Origin: an uncultured Bacteroidales bacterium
GTDB lineage: Bacteria; Bacteroidota; Bacteroidia; Bacteroidales; Bacteroidaceae
DNA length: 6,658 nucleotides
Reading direction: 5' to 3'
Assembly (NCBI GenBank): GCA_947367415.1
Contig: CANBEE010000152.1
Coordinates: 1-6,658 of the forward strand
Shown: in pieces, positions 1-6,502 of the stretch
Position numbering within the stretch: the first letter of the stretch is position 1
Layout of the letters: each line of letters starts with the position of its first letter
Notes under the pieces: generated by a model
Told to the model about the DNA's origin: nothing
The model's input: the letters and a program-made list of their open reading frames with translations, nothing else
Database searches by the model: none
Program-made: the position numbers and the translations under genes

Positions 1-489
1 ATCCGCCATAATAATTATTTCTGGAATGCAGGTATCTTTATTTGGAATGTCAATACCATAATAAATGCGTTCCGTGTGTATCAGCCTGAAATTGCGGAGA
101 TATTTACTTCCCTGATACCTCATTATTATACAGAGAATGAGCAACAGGAGATAAATGCCCATTTCCCTGATTGTCCTAATATCTCTGTGGATTATGCTAT
201 ATTGGAGAAGTCTGATGAAATCTATGTTTTTCCGGCCGATTTTGGTTGGAGTGATCTTGGTACCTGGGGCTCATTGCATGTGCAGATGGAGAAGGACCTC
301 TCGGATAATGTAGCTATTGGTTCAGATATCACTCTCTATGAAAGCCGTGGATGTGTAGTGCATACCACTCAGGAGAAAAAGGTGGTAATCATCGGACTCA
401 ACGGATACATCGTTGCAGAGAATAACGATCAGCTTCTAATATGCAAGCTCGAAGACGAGCAGCGCATCAAGGAGTTCTCCGATAAGTAA
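1..489 (+). CDS. manC: Mannose-1-phosphate guanylyltransferase, C-terminal part (5' end outside window)
   Basis: This enzyme makes GDP-mannose from mannose-1-phosphate and GTP in the cytoplasm, supplying mannose and fucose units for surface glycans. The reading frame is open from base 1 and ends at TAA 487-489, so 162 residues are visible and the nucleotide-binding N-terminus is missing. Family hallmarks seen are YFWNAGIFIWNVNTI (visible residues 6-20), the segment VDYAILEKS near residue 63, and DFGWSDLGTWGSL near residue 80. These correspond to the sugar-phosphate-binding part of the nucleotidyltransferase fold. A short beta-rich tail follows and the protein ends there, so this is the single-domain form without a fused phosphomannose isomerase domain. 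A GTG at 76 is internal and not a start. A strong terminator follows 45 bp after the stop, so the gene ends its transcription unit. The family call is confident; the symbol manC is the usual name and is inferred. Confidence 0.93.
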   Translation: MRHNNYFWNAGIFIWNVNTIINAFRVYQPEIAEIFTSLIPHYYTENEQQEINAHFPDCPNISVDYAILEKSDEIYVFPADFGWSDLGTWGSLHVQMEKDLSDNVAIGSDITLYESRGCVVHTTQEKKVVIIGLNGYIVAENNDQLLICKLEDEQRIKEFSDK

Positions 490-497
490 ACGGAGTG

Positions 498-518
498 CAA
501 GGGACGTTCTTTCCCTTG
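498..518 (+). other. Small hairpin after manC
   Basis: CAAGGGA (498-504) and TCCCTTG (512-518) form a perfect 7-bp stem with a 7-base loop, starting 8 bp after the manC stop. No T-tract follows, so on its own it is not a typical intrinsic terminator. It may protect the mRNA 3' end or assist the stronger terminator just downstream. Confidence 0.4.
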
Positions 519-534
519 GTTATATAGGATTAAG

Positions 535-573
535 AAAAGGAAAAGTCCTCGCTGTTGGGGATTTTTCCTTTTT
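535..573 (+). terminator. Intrinsic terminator of the manC transcription unit
   Basis: Bases 535-550 pair with 557-572 to give a 16-bp stem with two G·U pairs (545-562 and 549-558) and a 6-base loop (GCTGTT, 551-556). The lower arm ends in a T-rich run (TTTTT, then TATATTTA). The upstream arm is A-rich, so it could also work weakly in the other direction. It separates manC from the next plus-strand gene. Confidence 0.85.
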
Positions 574-589
574 ATATTTAGGAGAAAAC

Positions 590-622
590 ATTGGCGTAGG
601 TAAAAAAAACCTAGTATCTTCG
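590..622 (+). promoter_or_regulatory. Bacteroidetes-type promoter for the Ser-rich exported protein gene
   Basis: A -7 element TATCTTCG (615-622) matches the Bacteroidetes primary sigma consensus TAnnTTTG except for one base. An ATTG (590-593) fits the -33 TTTG element with a 21-bp spacer, in the range known for these promoters. Transcription would start near 629, leaving a leader of roughly 40 bases before the ATG at 671. It lies between a terminator and the gene start, which supports independent expression. Confidence 0.6.
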
Positions 623-670
623 CAGCAGATAAAAGAAACGTGAATACTAACCGCAAAAGAAAAGACAGTT

Positions 671-1852
671 ATGAAAGCGATGAGATTAACCATTATGACG
701 ATAGCCTTGGCAGCTATCAGTGCTCAAAGTTATGCGGCGATGAGTATGACCGAAATACGTCGTGAGGCACGCTTCCTTACCGACCGTATGGGATATGAAC
801 TCGGACTCAGCAATCGTCAGTACGAGGATGTGTACGAGATAAACTTTGACTTCCTCTACCAAGTGAATGAAGTGATTGACGATGTAGTGTATGGCTATGA
901 CGATGCCATCGACTATTACTATTATCTGCTCGACGTGCGCAACGAAGACCTTATGTATGTGATGCGTAATCGTCAATACCGACGTTTTGTCAATCGTGAT
1001 TACTTCTACCGTCCTCTTTATATGGTAGGTAACACCTGGGGGCTACGCATCTATGACCGCTATGCCGATCGTAATTATTATTACTTTAATGCTCCTGTTT
1101 GCTACCATACGTATGCCGGCGCCCATTATCGTATCCATTTCGTCCATAGCTACTATGCCGGCTTATATCACCATGCATTGTATCACGGTGCATTCAGACT
1201 CTGGGGCGGTGGCTATGACCACCATCACTACGATGGCTGGCACTGCAGAGGAAAGCATAAATATGATATTATAGGTAGTCGTCCCTGGAGCAATGCGAAG
1301 AATTATGAGAAGAGTCGTAATAGCCTTAAGGCTGGCTACGTGAATGTACCCTCTCGTGATGAGCATAGCCGTCTTGTAGAAGTTAATTCTGAGGAGAATC
1401 GTCGTACGGCTGTAACTTCAGATACGCCTTCTCGTACAACTTCATCTCGCAGTAAGACTGCAACGTCCACTTCTACCAAGAGTAATCGATCCAGCGTGTC
1501 GAATGGTGGGAACCGCCGTACCAATGCAACCAGTGGCTCCTCTGTTTCAACTAGCAGACGTGATAATGCTTCGCGCGGTACAGGAGTATCAGGAAATACC
1601 ACTCGTCGTAGTAGCAGTACAAAATCGAGCAGCAGCTCAGCTTCAAGTGCTCGTAGCAGCTCTTCGTCAAAGAGTAGTTCGGTGTCATCCAGCTCACGCC
1701 GTAGCAGCTCCAGCAGTAGCTCATCAAGCAGCTCTGTCTCAAGCAGCCGTAGCAGTTCCTCTTCAAAGAGTAGCAGCAGCTCACGCAGCAGTAGCAGCAG
1801 TTCTTCACGCAGCTCCAGCAACAGCTCATCACGTTCTGGCTCACGTCGATGA
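671..1852 (+). CDS. Exported protein of unknown function with Tyr/His-rich core and Ser/Arg-rich tail
   Basis: I do not recognise a named family for this 393-residue protein. Residues 1-22 look like a Sec signal peptide: basic start, hydrophobic core LTIMTIALAAI, and a signal peptidase I-like site after AQSYA. The mature N-terminal part (about 25-110) is acidic and aromatic, with segments such as YEINFDFLYQ and DYYYYLLDVRNED. Residues 111-197 are rich in Tyr and His, with 12 His between 146 and 196, an HHH at 184-186, and two Cys (144, 192). From about 252 to the end the chain is nearly all Ser with Arg, Lys, Thr and Asn, so it is probably disordered and positively charged. ATG 671 was chosen because a promoter lies upstream; Met4 is an alternative start. 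There is no clear Shine-Dalgarno site, as is common in this phylum. Metal or cell-wall binding by the His and Ser/Arg regions is speculation. Proteins of this general look occur as hypothetical proteins in Bacteroidales, from memory and not checked. Confidence 0.85.
   Translation: MKAMRLTIMTIALAAISAQSYAAMSMTEIRREARFLTDRMGYELGLSNRQYEDVYEINFDFLYQVNEVIDDVVYGYDDAIDYYYYLLDVRNEDLMYVMRNRQYRRFVNRDYFYRPLYMVGNTWGLRIYDRYADRNYYYFNAPVCYHTYAGAHYRIHFVHSYYAGLYHHALYHGAFRLWGGGYDHHHYDGWHCRGKHKYDIIGSRPWSNAKNYEKSRNSLKAGYVNVPSRDEHSRLVEVNSEENRRTAVTSDTPSRTTSSRSKTATSTSTKSNRSSVSNGGNRRTNATSGSSVSTSRRDNASRGTGVSGNTTRRSSSTKSSSSSASSARSSSSSKSSSVSSSSRRSSSSSSSSSSSVSSSRSSSSSKSSSSSRSSSSSSSRSSSNSSSRSGSRR
1629..1833 (+). repeat. 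Low-complexity Ser-codon tract
   Basis: The tract encodes Ser runs broken by Arg, Lys, Val, Ala or Asn. Both serine codon families (AGC/AGT and TCN) are mixed irregularly, so the low complexity is stronger in the protein than in the DNA. This argues for selection on the peptide as well as simple repeat expansion. Short AGC/AGT runs (for example around 1771-1800) could still slip in multiples of three and change tail length without shifting frame. Confidence 0.7.
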
Positions 1853-2061
1853 TCTGAGTAGATAACATTGAGGCCTACTTGAAAGAACGCTTTAGATAGT
1901 TGGATTATAGCTTATGCGGCTTGTAATGTGTTGAAGATATGCGGCTTATCGATCGATATCCCTATTGTGGGGTGTCGGTAGGTTGCTGGCTGTAACATAA
2001 TGTCAGCTAATCGCTAACATCAGTAGCGAAACGTCAGATTTCGGTAGACTGAAAAAGACGG

Positions 2062-2105
2062 TTTTGGAATTGTACACATGCATTTTTGGAATTGGACAAA
2101 GAAAT
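2062..2105. repeat. 22-bp direct repeat, two copies
   Basis: TTTTGGAATTGTACA (2062-2076) recurs as TTTTGGAATTGGACA (2084-2098), 14 of 15 bases identical, with a period of exactly 22 bp. The remaining 7 bases of each unit differ. Two sites on the same helix face about two turns apart could bind a dimeric regulator, but no adjacent gene start is obvious. It could equally be a chance or relic duplication. Confidence 0.6.
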
Positions 2106-2178
2106 TTTTTCTGGCGGACGGCTCTGACATTTTGAATATAGCCCTGCAATTTGTAGAAATCCTGTCCTATAAATAAAA

Positions 2179-2218
2179 AAAACGAACAGCCCTTTTTCGG
2201 CAATGGGCTGTTCGTTTT
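2179..2218. terminator. Strong bidirectional intrinsic terminator
   Basis: AAAACGAACAGCCC (2179-2192) and GGGCTGTTCGTTTT (2205-2218) form a perfect 14-bp stem with a 12-base loop. On the plus strand the 3' arm itself ends in TTTT. On the minus strand the hairpin is followed by a long T-rich run (complement of the A-rich bases 2171-2182). It lies between the convergent plus-strand exported-protein gene and the minus-strand transglutaminase-like gene and can stop transcription from both sides. Confidence 0.85.
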
Positions 2219-2233
2219 CTGAAGAACACACTT

Positions 2234-2265
2234 CCCTTTTTTCAGAAAGGGCTGTTAGTTTTTGT
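2234..2265. repeat. Degraded tandem copy of the terminator, 44 bp downstream
   Basis: This stretch aligns without gaps to 2190-2221 at an offset of 44 bp, with about 23 of 32 bases identical, including GGGCTGTT and GTTTT. Its own stem is only 6 bp (CCCTTT 2234-2239 with AAAGGG 2246-2251). Its arm GGGCTGTTAGTTTTT (2249-2263) could instead pair with 2178-2192, with one mismatch in 15. It is probably a duplicated and decaying terminator half. Confidence 0.55.
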
Positions 2266-2334
2266 TACAAACTCTTAGAAGTGTTTGATTTTTCCACTTC
2301 GCCATATATGTGAGTGATTTCCTGCCTATGTCAT

Positions 2335-2371
2335 AAAAAAATAGCCTGAGACAAGCGTTTCTTGAGCCTAA
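2335..2371 (-). terminator. Weak candidate terminator for the transglutaminase-like gene
   Basis: On the minus strand an imperfect inverted repeat (bases 2371-2342, inner stem CAAG/CTTG plus interrupted outer pairs) is followed by seven T residues (complement of A 2335-2341), about 53 bp after the stop codon. Several mismatches break the stem, so this is tentative; the stronger structure at 2179-2218 would act as backup. Confidence 0.3.
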
Positions 2372-2423
2372 AATAATTATTCAGTAAGCCTGAAAGTAAT
2401 ATCTATTAGGCTTGTGGAAAAAG

Positions 2424-3647
2424 CTACTCTTGGAATATTGATACAGTGAGGGGGGTGTCGGATAGGCTGACTTTAACTTTCTGTAGCTCTCCCTGCGCGT
2501 TGTTGTAGCGGAGTTCGTATTCTGTATTCTTGGGCAAGAGCAAGGTGAGGAAATCGTTCATGTCGCGGTGGGGACCTGCGGTGAGGCCACCGCCCATCTG
2601 TTCGGTTCCGCGGAATACATCAACTCCCATGGCTACGCGATCGCCCGACTGCTGGGTTGCACCGTGGTGGGCATAGCCTGCTATGCGTAGCAGTGTGTGG
2701 GTGCCGGCCTCGGTGTGTCGGGCTTGCTGCTCTTGATGCAGGGCGATGTAGCGATTGGTGACATTCTTGGCACCTATTGTATGGGGTAGGTCTTCGATGG
2801 CTGTGCTGTCATCGCCACACCATACCATGGGGAACCAATCCGGCGCTTCGCCGAAGCGGGTGGCATAGATGGCATATCTCCTGTCCTCGGGACGGGCCTT
2901 GGATGCATCGGCCATGAACCATAGGTGGTCGAGCTGTGAGGGAAGGTAGTACTCGGTTACGCGCCATTTCCCATCGAACCACACTTCTGTCCAGCTGTGG
3001 TTGCCACGATTGTCGTGCCATGAGGCCGTGCCGGCAAAGCGGGCAGGGATGCCTACGGCACGTAGGGCATCGGCGAGGAGGATGGCGAGGCCGGTGCATG
3101 AGGCCATGCCTTGGCGCATCGATTCGCGGGGACTCTGATTGGTCTTTTCGCGCAGTGTATTATAATGTACGCCTGTGAGCTCGGGGATTAGCAGGTTCAC
3201 TGCGTGGTGCGCCTCTTCTATGGTTTTGCAAGTGTCTACAATGGGGGCGAACAGCTCATACAGCTCTTTGCGCCATGCATCGCGAACCTCATCCACGACG
3301 TGATAGGGGAGCACATCGCTAAGGTATAGCTCGGTAGGTATGGATTTCGCCCAAGGGAAACGTTCGCGAGCGAGGTGTGCATAAGTGACGTTCTCCATGA
3401 GGAGCTCGAGCGACATCGTGTCGCGATCTGCTGCGGGCATATTGATGAGGAGGTAGGAGAGTTCGTCGCGGTATTTCTTGTCGGTCTGTTTTAGTAGCTT
3501 CTTTAGAGCTCCGGGACGTGAAGATAAAGCTATGGCTTCGGTGAGTCTGGGGTCGGAGGATGAAGCGGCATTTAGTTGGGTTGTTGCAATGAATACTGCT
3601 ACTGTCATTGCAATGAGGATGACTGCGAGGATGAGGTTCTTTTTCAT
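2424..3647 (-). CDS. Exported transglutaminase-like (papain-fold) domain protein
   Basis: A 407-residue protein with an N-terminal signal peptide or membrane anchor (residues 1-27, hydrophobic LILAVILIAMTVAVFIA, possible cleavage after LNA). Residues 30-130 form a mostly helical lead-in. The transglutaminase-like core spans roughly 130-235: Cys184 in GMASCTGLAILLADALRAVG is the likely nucleophile and His217 in GNHSWTEVW the likely general base. The usual third residue, Asp, is not evident; Glu232 in WRVTEYY sits 15 residues after the His and may replace it. The C-terminal 95 residues (about 312-407) look like a beta-sandwich. Bacterial relatives usually act as cysteine peptidases or amidases and not as protein cross-linkers; the substrate is unknown. 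The start is ATG 3645-3647, 37 bp after the upstream CutC-family gene, so the two are probably co-transcribed. Upstream sequence is A-rich with no clear Shine-Dalgarno site. Confidence 0.87.
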   Translation of the reverse strand: MKKNLILAVILIAMTVAVFIATTQLNAASSSDPRLTEAIALSSRPGALKKLLKQTDKKYRDELSYLLINMPAADRDTMSLELLMENVTYAHLARERFPWAKSIPTELYLSDVLPYHVVDEVRDAWRKELYELFAPIVDTCKTIEEAHHAVNLLIPELTGVHYNTLREKTNQSPRESMRQGMASCTGLAILLADALRAVGIPARFAGTASWHDNRGNHSWTEVWFDGKWRVTEYYLPSQLDHLWFMADASKARPEDRRYAIYATRFGEAPDWFPMVWCGDDSTAIEDLPHTIGAKNVTNRYIALHQEQQARHTEAGTHTLLRIAGYAHHGATQQSGDRVAMGVDVFRGTEQMGGGLTAGPHRDMNDFLTLLLPKNTEYELRYNNAQGELQKVKVSLSDTPLTVSIFQE

Positions 3648-3684
3648 GTGTTTGGATTTTATGTTTAATCGGTGTGTGATGTGT

Positions 3685-4428
3685 TCATCGGGCTTGTTCT
3701 CTTACGACTCTGAGTATCTTTCTTACTTCTTCTTCGTCGACTGTGCGCAGGGCAAACTCGTCAACAGCCTCCGTGCCTCCCATCGAGATGCGAGGATTAC
3801 GGTACGTCATGCCGCTGGGGATAGTTCGTTTCGCACTAAAATGCAGAGCGTCGACACCTGTAGAAGCGAGTCGTAGGGCATTGCTGGAGTTGATTCCGCT
3901 GCCCGCCATGATTTCAATACGGCCAGCGGCAAGGCTTACTGCATGGGTGATATTGCTGATACCCTCCGATGCTTTATCGTAGCCGCCTGAAGTGAGGATA
4001 CGGGTGCAGCCTGTACTGATGATGTCTTCTACCGCCTGCAGATAGTCTGCCGTCATGTCAACGGCACGATGAAAAGTTGTCTCCATGCCCTCGGCAGCCT
4101 CTACGAGGCGGCGTGTGCGTGCTGTGTCAACGTGTCCGTCGGGTGTGAGTATGCCGAAAACAACGCCTGTGGCACCAGCCTGTCGTGCATGGGCTATGTC
4201 GTCAAACATGGTGTGGAATTCCTCATCAGTATAGAGGAAGTCGCCTCCGCGTGGACGAATCATGACACTGACATCTATGCCGCTGATGGCTGAAGCACGC
4301 TCGATGGAGGCTATTGAAGGGGTGGTGCCACCATCTGCTGGTGAGGCGCACAGCTCAACACGGTCGATTCCCAGACGTGCTACAATATGGCAAGCTTCAA
4401 GGGAGTAGGTGCAAAGTTCGCATTTCAT
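3685..4428 (-). CDS. cutC: CutC-family TIM-barrel protein
   Basis: This 247-residue cytosolic protein matches the CutC family over its full usual length. Motifs in order are RVELCASPADGGTTPS (23-38), MIRPRGGDF (56-64), GILTPDGHVD (92-101), TFHRAVDM (118-125), RILTSGG (143-149), IMAGSGI (173-179) and ALHFSAKR (194-201), as expected for beta-alpha units of a TIM barrel. The family was named for copper homeostasis, but the E. coli copper phenotype was later traced to a small RNA (MicL) encoded at the cutC 3' end, so the enzyme's real reaction is unsettled. Conserved Arg, His and Asp at strand ends suggest an enzyme acting on an anionic substrate (inference). The stop codon is TGA at 3685-3687. 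A transglutaminase-like gene follows 37 bp downstream and a possible promoter lies 24 bp upstream of the ATG. Confidence 0.93.
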   Translation of the reverse strand: MKCELCTYSLEACHIVARLGIDRVELCASPADGGTTPSIASIERASAISGIDVSVMIRPRGGDFLYTDEEFHTMFDDIAHARQAGATGVVFGILTPDGHVDTARTRRLVEAAEGMETTFHRAVDMTADYLQAVEDIISTGCTRILTSGGYDKASEGISNITHAVSLAAGRIEIMAGSGINSSNALRLASTGVDALHFSAKRTIPSGMTYRNPRISMGGTEAVDEFALRTVDEEEVRKILRVVREQAR

Positions 4429-4451
4429 GGTTACGTGTTTAGAATCTGCCG

Positions 4452-4459
4452 TAAAGGTA
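4452..4459 (-). promoter_or_regulatory. Possible -7 promoter element for cutC
   Basis: On the minus strand this reads TACCTTTA, one base off the Bacteroidetes -7 consensus TAnnTTTG, and lies 24-31 bp upstream of the cutC ATG. No good TTTG -33 element is present 19-21 bp further up; the region is only AT-rich. It follows the yidC terminator, where a new promoter is expected. Confidence 0.45.
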
Positions 4460-4517
4460 ACAATAAATTTGCATAAATATTACTAATAGGTGGTAGAATG
4501 TGTCATCTGTATGGTAG

Positions 4518-4555
4518 AAAAAATATCCGGCTCCTTGATTGCTCAGGAACCGGAT
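4518..4555 (-). terminator. Intrinsic terminator of the pyrG–yidC unit
   Basis: On the minus strand, bases 4555-4545 pair with 4535-4525 to form an 11-bp stem with a single U·G wobble and a 9-base loop. It is followed by ATTTTTT (4524-4518). The wobble would be a C·A mismatch on the plus strand, so the structure is tuned to leftward transcription. It begins 33 bp after the yidC stop codon. Confidence 0.88.
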
Positions 4556-4588
4556 GAAACTATGGAGTCATTATAGACCTTCGGAAGC

Positions 4589-6463
4589 CTATTTCTTCTT
4601 CTGCTGCTGTTGTTGCAGCTTTTGTTGCTCCTCCAGCTCCTTCTGCATAGCCTCAAGGCGAGCCATCATGCTGCTCTTCTTGACGGGCTTCTGCTGGTTC
4701 TTGGCGTAGTTGGCCTCAAGCTGTACGAGGAGCTTCTTCTCGTCGATGGTTTGGCGAAGCACAAACATGATGATGATAGACGAGAGGGTAGAGATGAAGT
4801 AGTAGTAGTTAAGACCTGCCGAATAGTTGTTCAGCGCGAAGATGAAGATGACGGGCATCAAGAGCATCATCCACTTCATCATCTTCTGCTGCTGGGGATC
4901 ACCACCTGCGGGCTGCTGCTTCATCGTGTAGAGGGTGTTGAGGATGTTCACCACACTGAAGAGGAGGCAGAAGAGTGAGATGTGGTCGCCAAGCAAGGGA
5001 AGGTCGAAGTTCCAGTGCAACAGGTCGTCGTATGCTGAGAGGTCGTTGGCCCAGAGGAACTTCTGTCCGCGCAGCTCGATGGCATTAGGCACGAAGAAGA
5101 AGAGAGCCATCCACACAGGCATCTGTATCAAGGTGGGCAAGCATCCGCTCATGGGGCTCACGCCATACTTGCTGTAGAGCTGCATGGTTTCTTGCTGCTT
5201 CTGCAGGGCATCCTCGGGGTTGGGATACTTGTCATTGATCTTGTCGATATAGGGCTTGAGCGCACGCATCTTGGCAGTAGAGAGGTACTGCTTGTAGGTG
5301 AAGGGGAATACGATAGCCTTCACGATGAGTGTGAGCAAGAGGAGCACGATACCCATGTTCATACCCCATGAATTGAGCCAATCGAAGAGGTACACCACGA
5401 AGAAGCGGTTGACCCAGCGCACGATAGGCCATCCGAAGTAGATGAGCTTGTCGAGGTCGAGGTCCTTGTCGCTGGTAGAGAGGCGGCTGCTCTCCTTGAG
5501 TGTCTGGAACTGGTTGGGGCCGTAGTAGAACTGGAAGTCTGAGGCTTTCTCGCCTGAGGGGTCGAAGAATACGGTAGTCTCAGCTGTCATGTTCTTGAGG
5601 TAGCCACTGCCCTCATTGATGGGCGATGAGCTTACCTCGGCACTCTTGAACTCCTGGTCGGCGATGAAGATGCAAGAGAAGAATTGGTCCTTGAAGGCAA
5701 TCCAGTCGAGGTTGGCCAGTTCTTCGGTCTCGGCCTTCATCTCGTTCAGATGGTCGGTGCCCTTGCCATTGATCTTATAGGTGAGGGTGGCGTAGCGCTG
5801 CTCGAAGGTGTAGCCCTTCTCCTGCTGACGTACGCGTTGTTCCCAATCCACGTTCATCGTCTTCATGGATGAGGGGAAGAAGTTCTGCATGCCATGAGCC
5901 TGCACGCTGAGGTTGAGCATATAGCTCTCGGGGAGCAGGCGGTAGCTGAAGTCGATGTAGCCGGCTCCGTTGGTGGGGAGGCGGAACACGAGGGTGCTGT
6001 CAGATACCTCGATGGGCTGGAAGTAGAGCTTTGAGGTGACGATATTCTCGTTCTTGCCGTCGAGCATGAAGCTGAGACTCTCGTCGTCTTGGTTGAACAG
6101 CTCTAAAGGAAGATCCTCTTGATTGGTGTACTCCTTGAGTATGGCCGAGGTGACGCGTGCACCACGGTTTGAGAAGGTGAGGCGCACCAGCTCGTTCTCC
6201 AATGTGAAGTTCTGCTCTTCGCCTTGTGCGGCAAGGAAGAGGGTAGAAGTGCTGTCCTGCAGCAGGGTTTGGTTGTAGTGTGCTTCGGCCATCGACTCGT
6301 CGAGCTGCTTCTGTGCTTCAACGGTTGCGATAGAGTCTTGCATGGCTCTCATGCGTGCCTGCTCGGCAAGTTGCTCCTCAGAGGGTTGGTTGAGGTAGAT
6401 GAAACCTACCATCACGGCAAATATCAGTACCCAACCGATAATTGTACTTTTGTTGTTGTTCAT
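4589..6463 (-). CDS. yidC: Membrane protein insertase YidC
   Basis: YidC inserts and folds inner-membrane proteins, alone or with SecYEG. The chosen product is 624 residues, typical for Bacteroidetes. Residues 7-24 form TM1, followed by a charged linker and the large periplasmic beta-domain (about 80-335). The conserved insertase core spans about 350-570: TM2 with GIVLLLLTLIVKAIVFPFTY (Lys382 at the place of the groove Arg of other YidC proteins), a cytoplasmic helical hairpin with LKPYIDKINDKYP, then GVSPMSGCLPTLIQMPVWMALF (TM3), TM4 about 495-512, and TM5/C-terminal membrane part with NNYSAGLNYYYF. The tail (570-624) is rich in Lys, Gln and Glu and probably touches the ribosome. ATG 6463 was preferred over an in-frame ATG at 6526 because AAGAAAG lies just upstream, MNNNKSTIIGW gives a normal YidC start, and the extra 21 codons overlap a hairpin. 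It lies downstream of pyrG with no clear promoter between, so co-transcription is likely. Confidence 0.96.
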   Translation of the reverse strand: MNNNKSTIIGWVLIFAVMVGFIYLNQPSEEQLAEQARMRAMQDSIATVEAQKQLDESMAEAHYNQTLLQDSTSTLFLAAQGEEQNFTLENELVRLTFSNRGARVTSAILKEYTNQEDLPLELFNQDDESLSFMLDGKNENIVTSKLYFQPIEVSDSTLVFRLPTNGAGYIDFSYRLLPESYMLNLSVQAHGMQNFFPSSMKTMNVDWEQRVRQQEKGYTFEQRYATLTYKINGKGTDHLNEMKAETEELANLDWIAFKDQFFSCIFIADQEFKSAEVSSSPINEGSGYLKNMTAETTVFFDPSGEKASDFQFYYGPNQFQTLKESSRLSTSDKDLDLDKLIYFGWPIVRWVNRFFVVYLFDWLNSWGMNMGIVLLLLTLIVKAIVFPFTYKQYLSTAKMRALKPYIDKINDKYPNPEDALQKQQETMQLYSKYGVSPMSGCLPTLIQMPVWMALFFFVPNAIELRGQKFLWANDLSAYDDLLHWNFDLPLLGDHISLFCLLFSVVNILNTLYTMKQQPAGGDPQQQKMMKWMMLLMPVIFIFALNNYSAGLNYYYFISTLSSIIIMFVLRQTIDEKKLLVQLEANYAKNQQKPVKKSSMMARLEAMQKELEEQQKLQQQQQKKK

Positions 6464-6464
6464 T

Positions 6465-6471
6465 CTTTCTT
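6465..6471 (-). promoter_or_regulatory. Shine-Dalgarno-like site that decides the yidC start
   Basis: The minus strand reads AAGAAAG immediately ahead of the ATG at 6461-6463, a purine-rich but non-canonical site. It is very close to the ATG, so it is suggestive only, but it agrees with the protein-based start choice. Confidence 0.4.
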
Positions 6472-6502
6472 GGTTGCTTTCTATTATCTTATTATTACTA
6501 AT

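Larger units (their letters stand above)
1853..2423. other. 571-bp intergenic region between convergent genes, no gene seen
   Basis: No open frame here shows coding character or family motifs; the longest run across the terminator stems. Bases 1853-2060 contain a repeated TATGCGGCTT (1913-1922, 1938-1947), a 12-bp palindrome (1947-1958) and a small hairpin TCGCTA/TAGCGA (2011-2016, 2024-2029). Bases 2062-2105 hold a 22-bp direct repeat. Bases 2179-2265 hold a strong terminator and its degraded duplicate. Bases 2342-2413 hold weak inverted repeats close to the 3' end of the minus-strand transglutaminase-like gene. The length is unusual for a convergent gap, so an unrecognised small RNA or decayed gene is possible but unsupported. 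Confidence 0.6.

Noticed and set aside
1336..1821. A 161-codon minus-strand open frame rich in Leu and Glu
   Set aside because: It is the complement of the Ser/Arg-rich tail; the Leu/Glu bias follows directly from the AGC/TCN serine codons, and it has no start context or family motif.
1629..1849. Ser tail as a target for the Bacteroidetes general O-glycosylation system
   Set aside because: The known motif is D-(S/T)-(A/I/L/V/M/T). The tail has almost no Asp, and the one DT (residues 251-252) is followed by Pro, so no canonical site is seen.
1503..1865. Open frames of 120 and 105 codons overlapping the Ser tail (plus and minus strands)
   Set aside because: They are Ala/Val/Gln-rich and Cys/Tyr-rich products of reading the same low-complexity tract in other frames.
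1947..1958. 12-bp palindrome TATCGATCGATA
   Set aside because: Short self-complementary runs of GATC/CGAT are easily found by chance, and no partner site or promoter is nearby.
1939..1995. An 18-residue plus-strand mini-ORF (MRLIDRYPYC...)
   Set aside because: It is too short and has no promoter, ribosome-binding site or conserved feature.
2003..2231. Two minus-strand open frames of about 65 codons in the intergenic region
   Set aside because: They run across the perfect terminator stem and the direct repeat, show no recognisable motif and have no plausible start region.
3478..3876. Plus-strand open frame of 132 codons crossing the cutC–transglutaminase junction
   Set aside because: It is antisense to two well-supported genes and has no family signal.
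4610..4978. Leu/His-rich plus-strand open frame of 122 codons opposite yidC
   Set aside because: It is the complement of the Gln/Lys-rich YidC tail and membrane segments.
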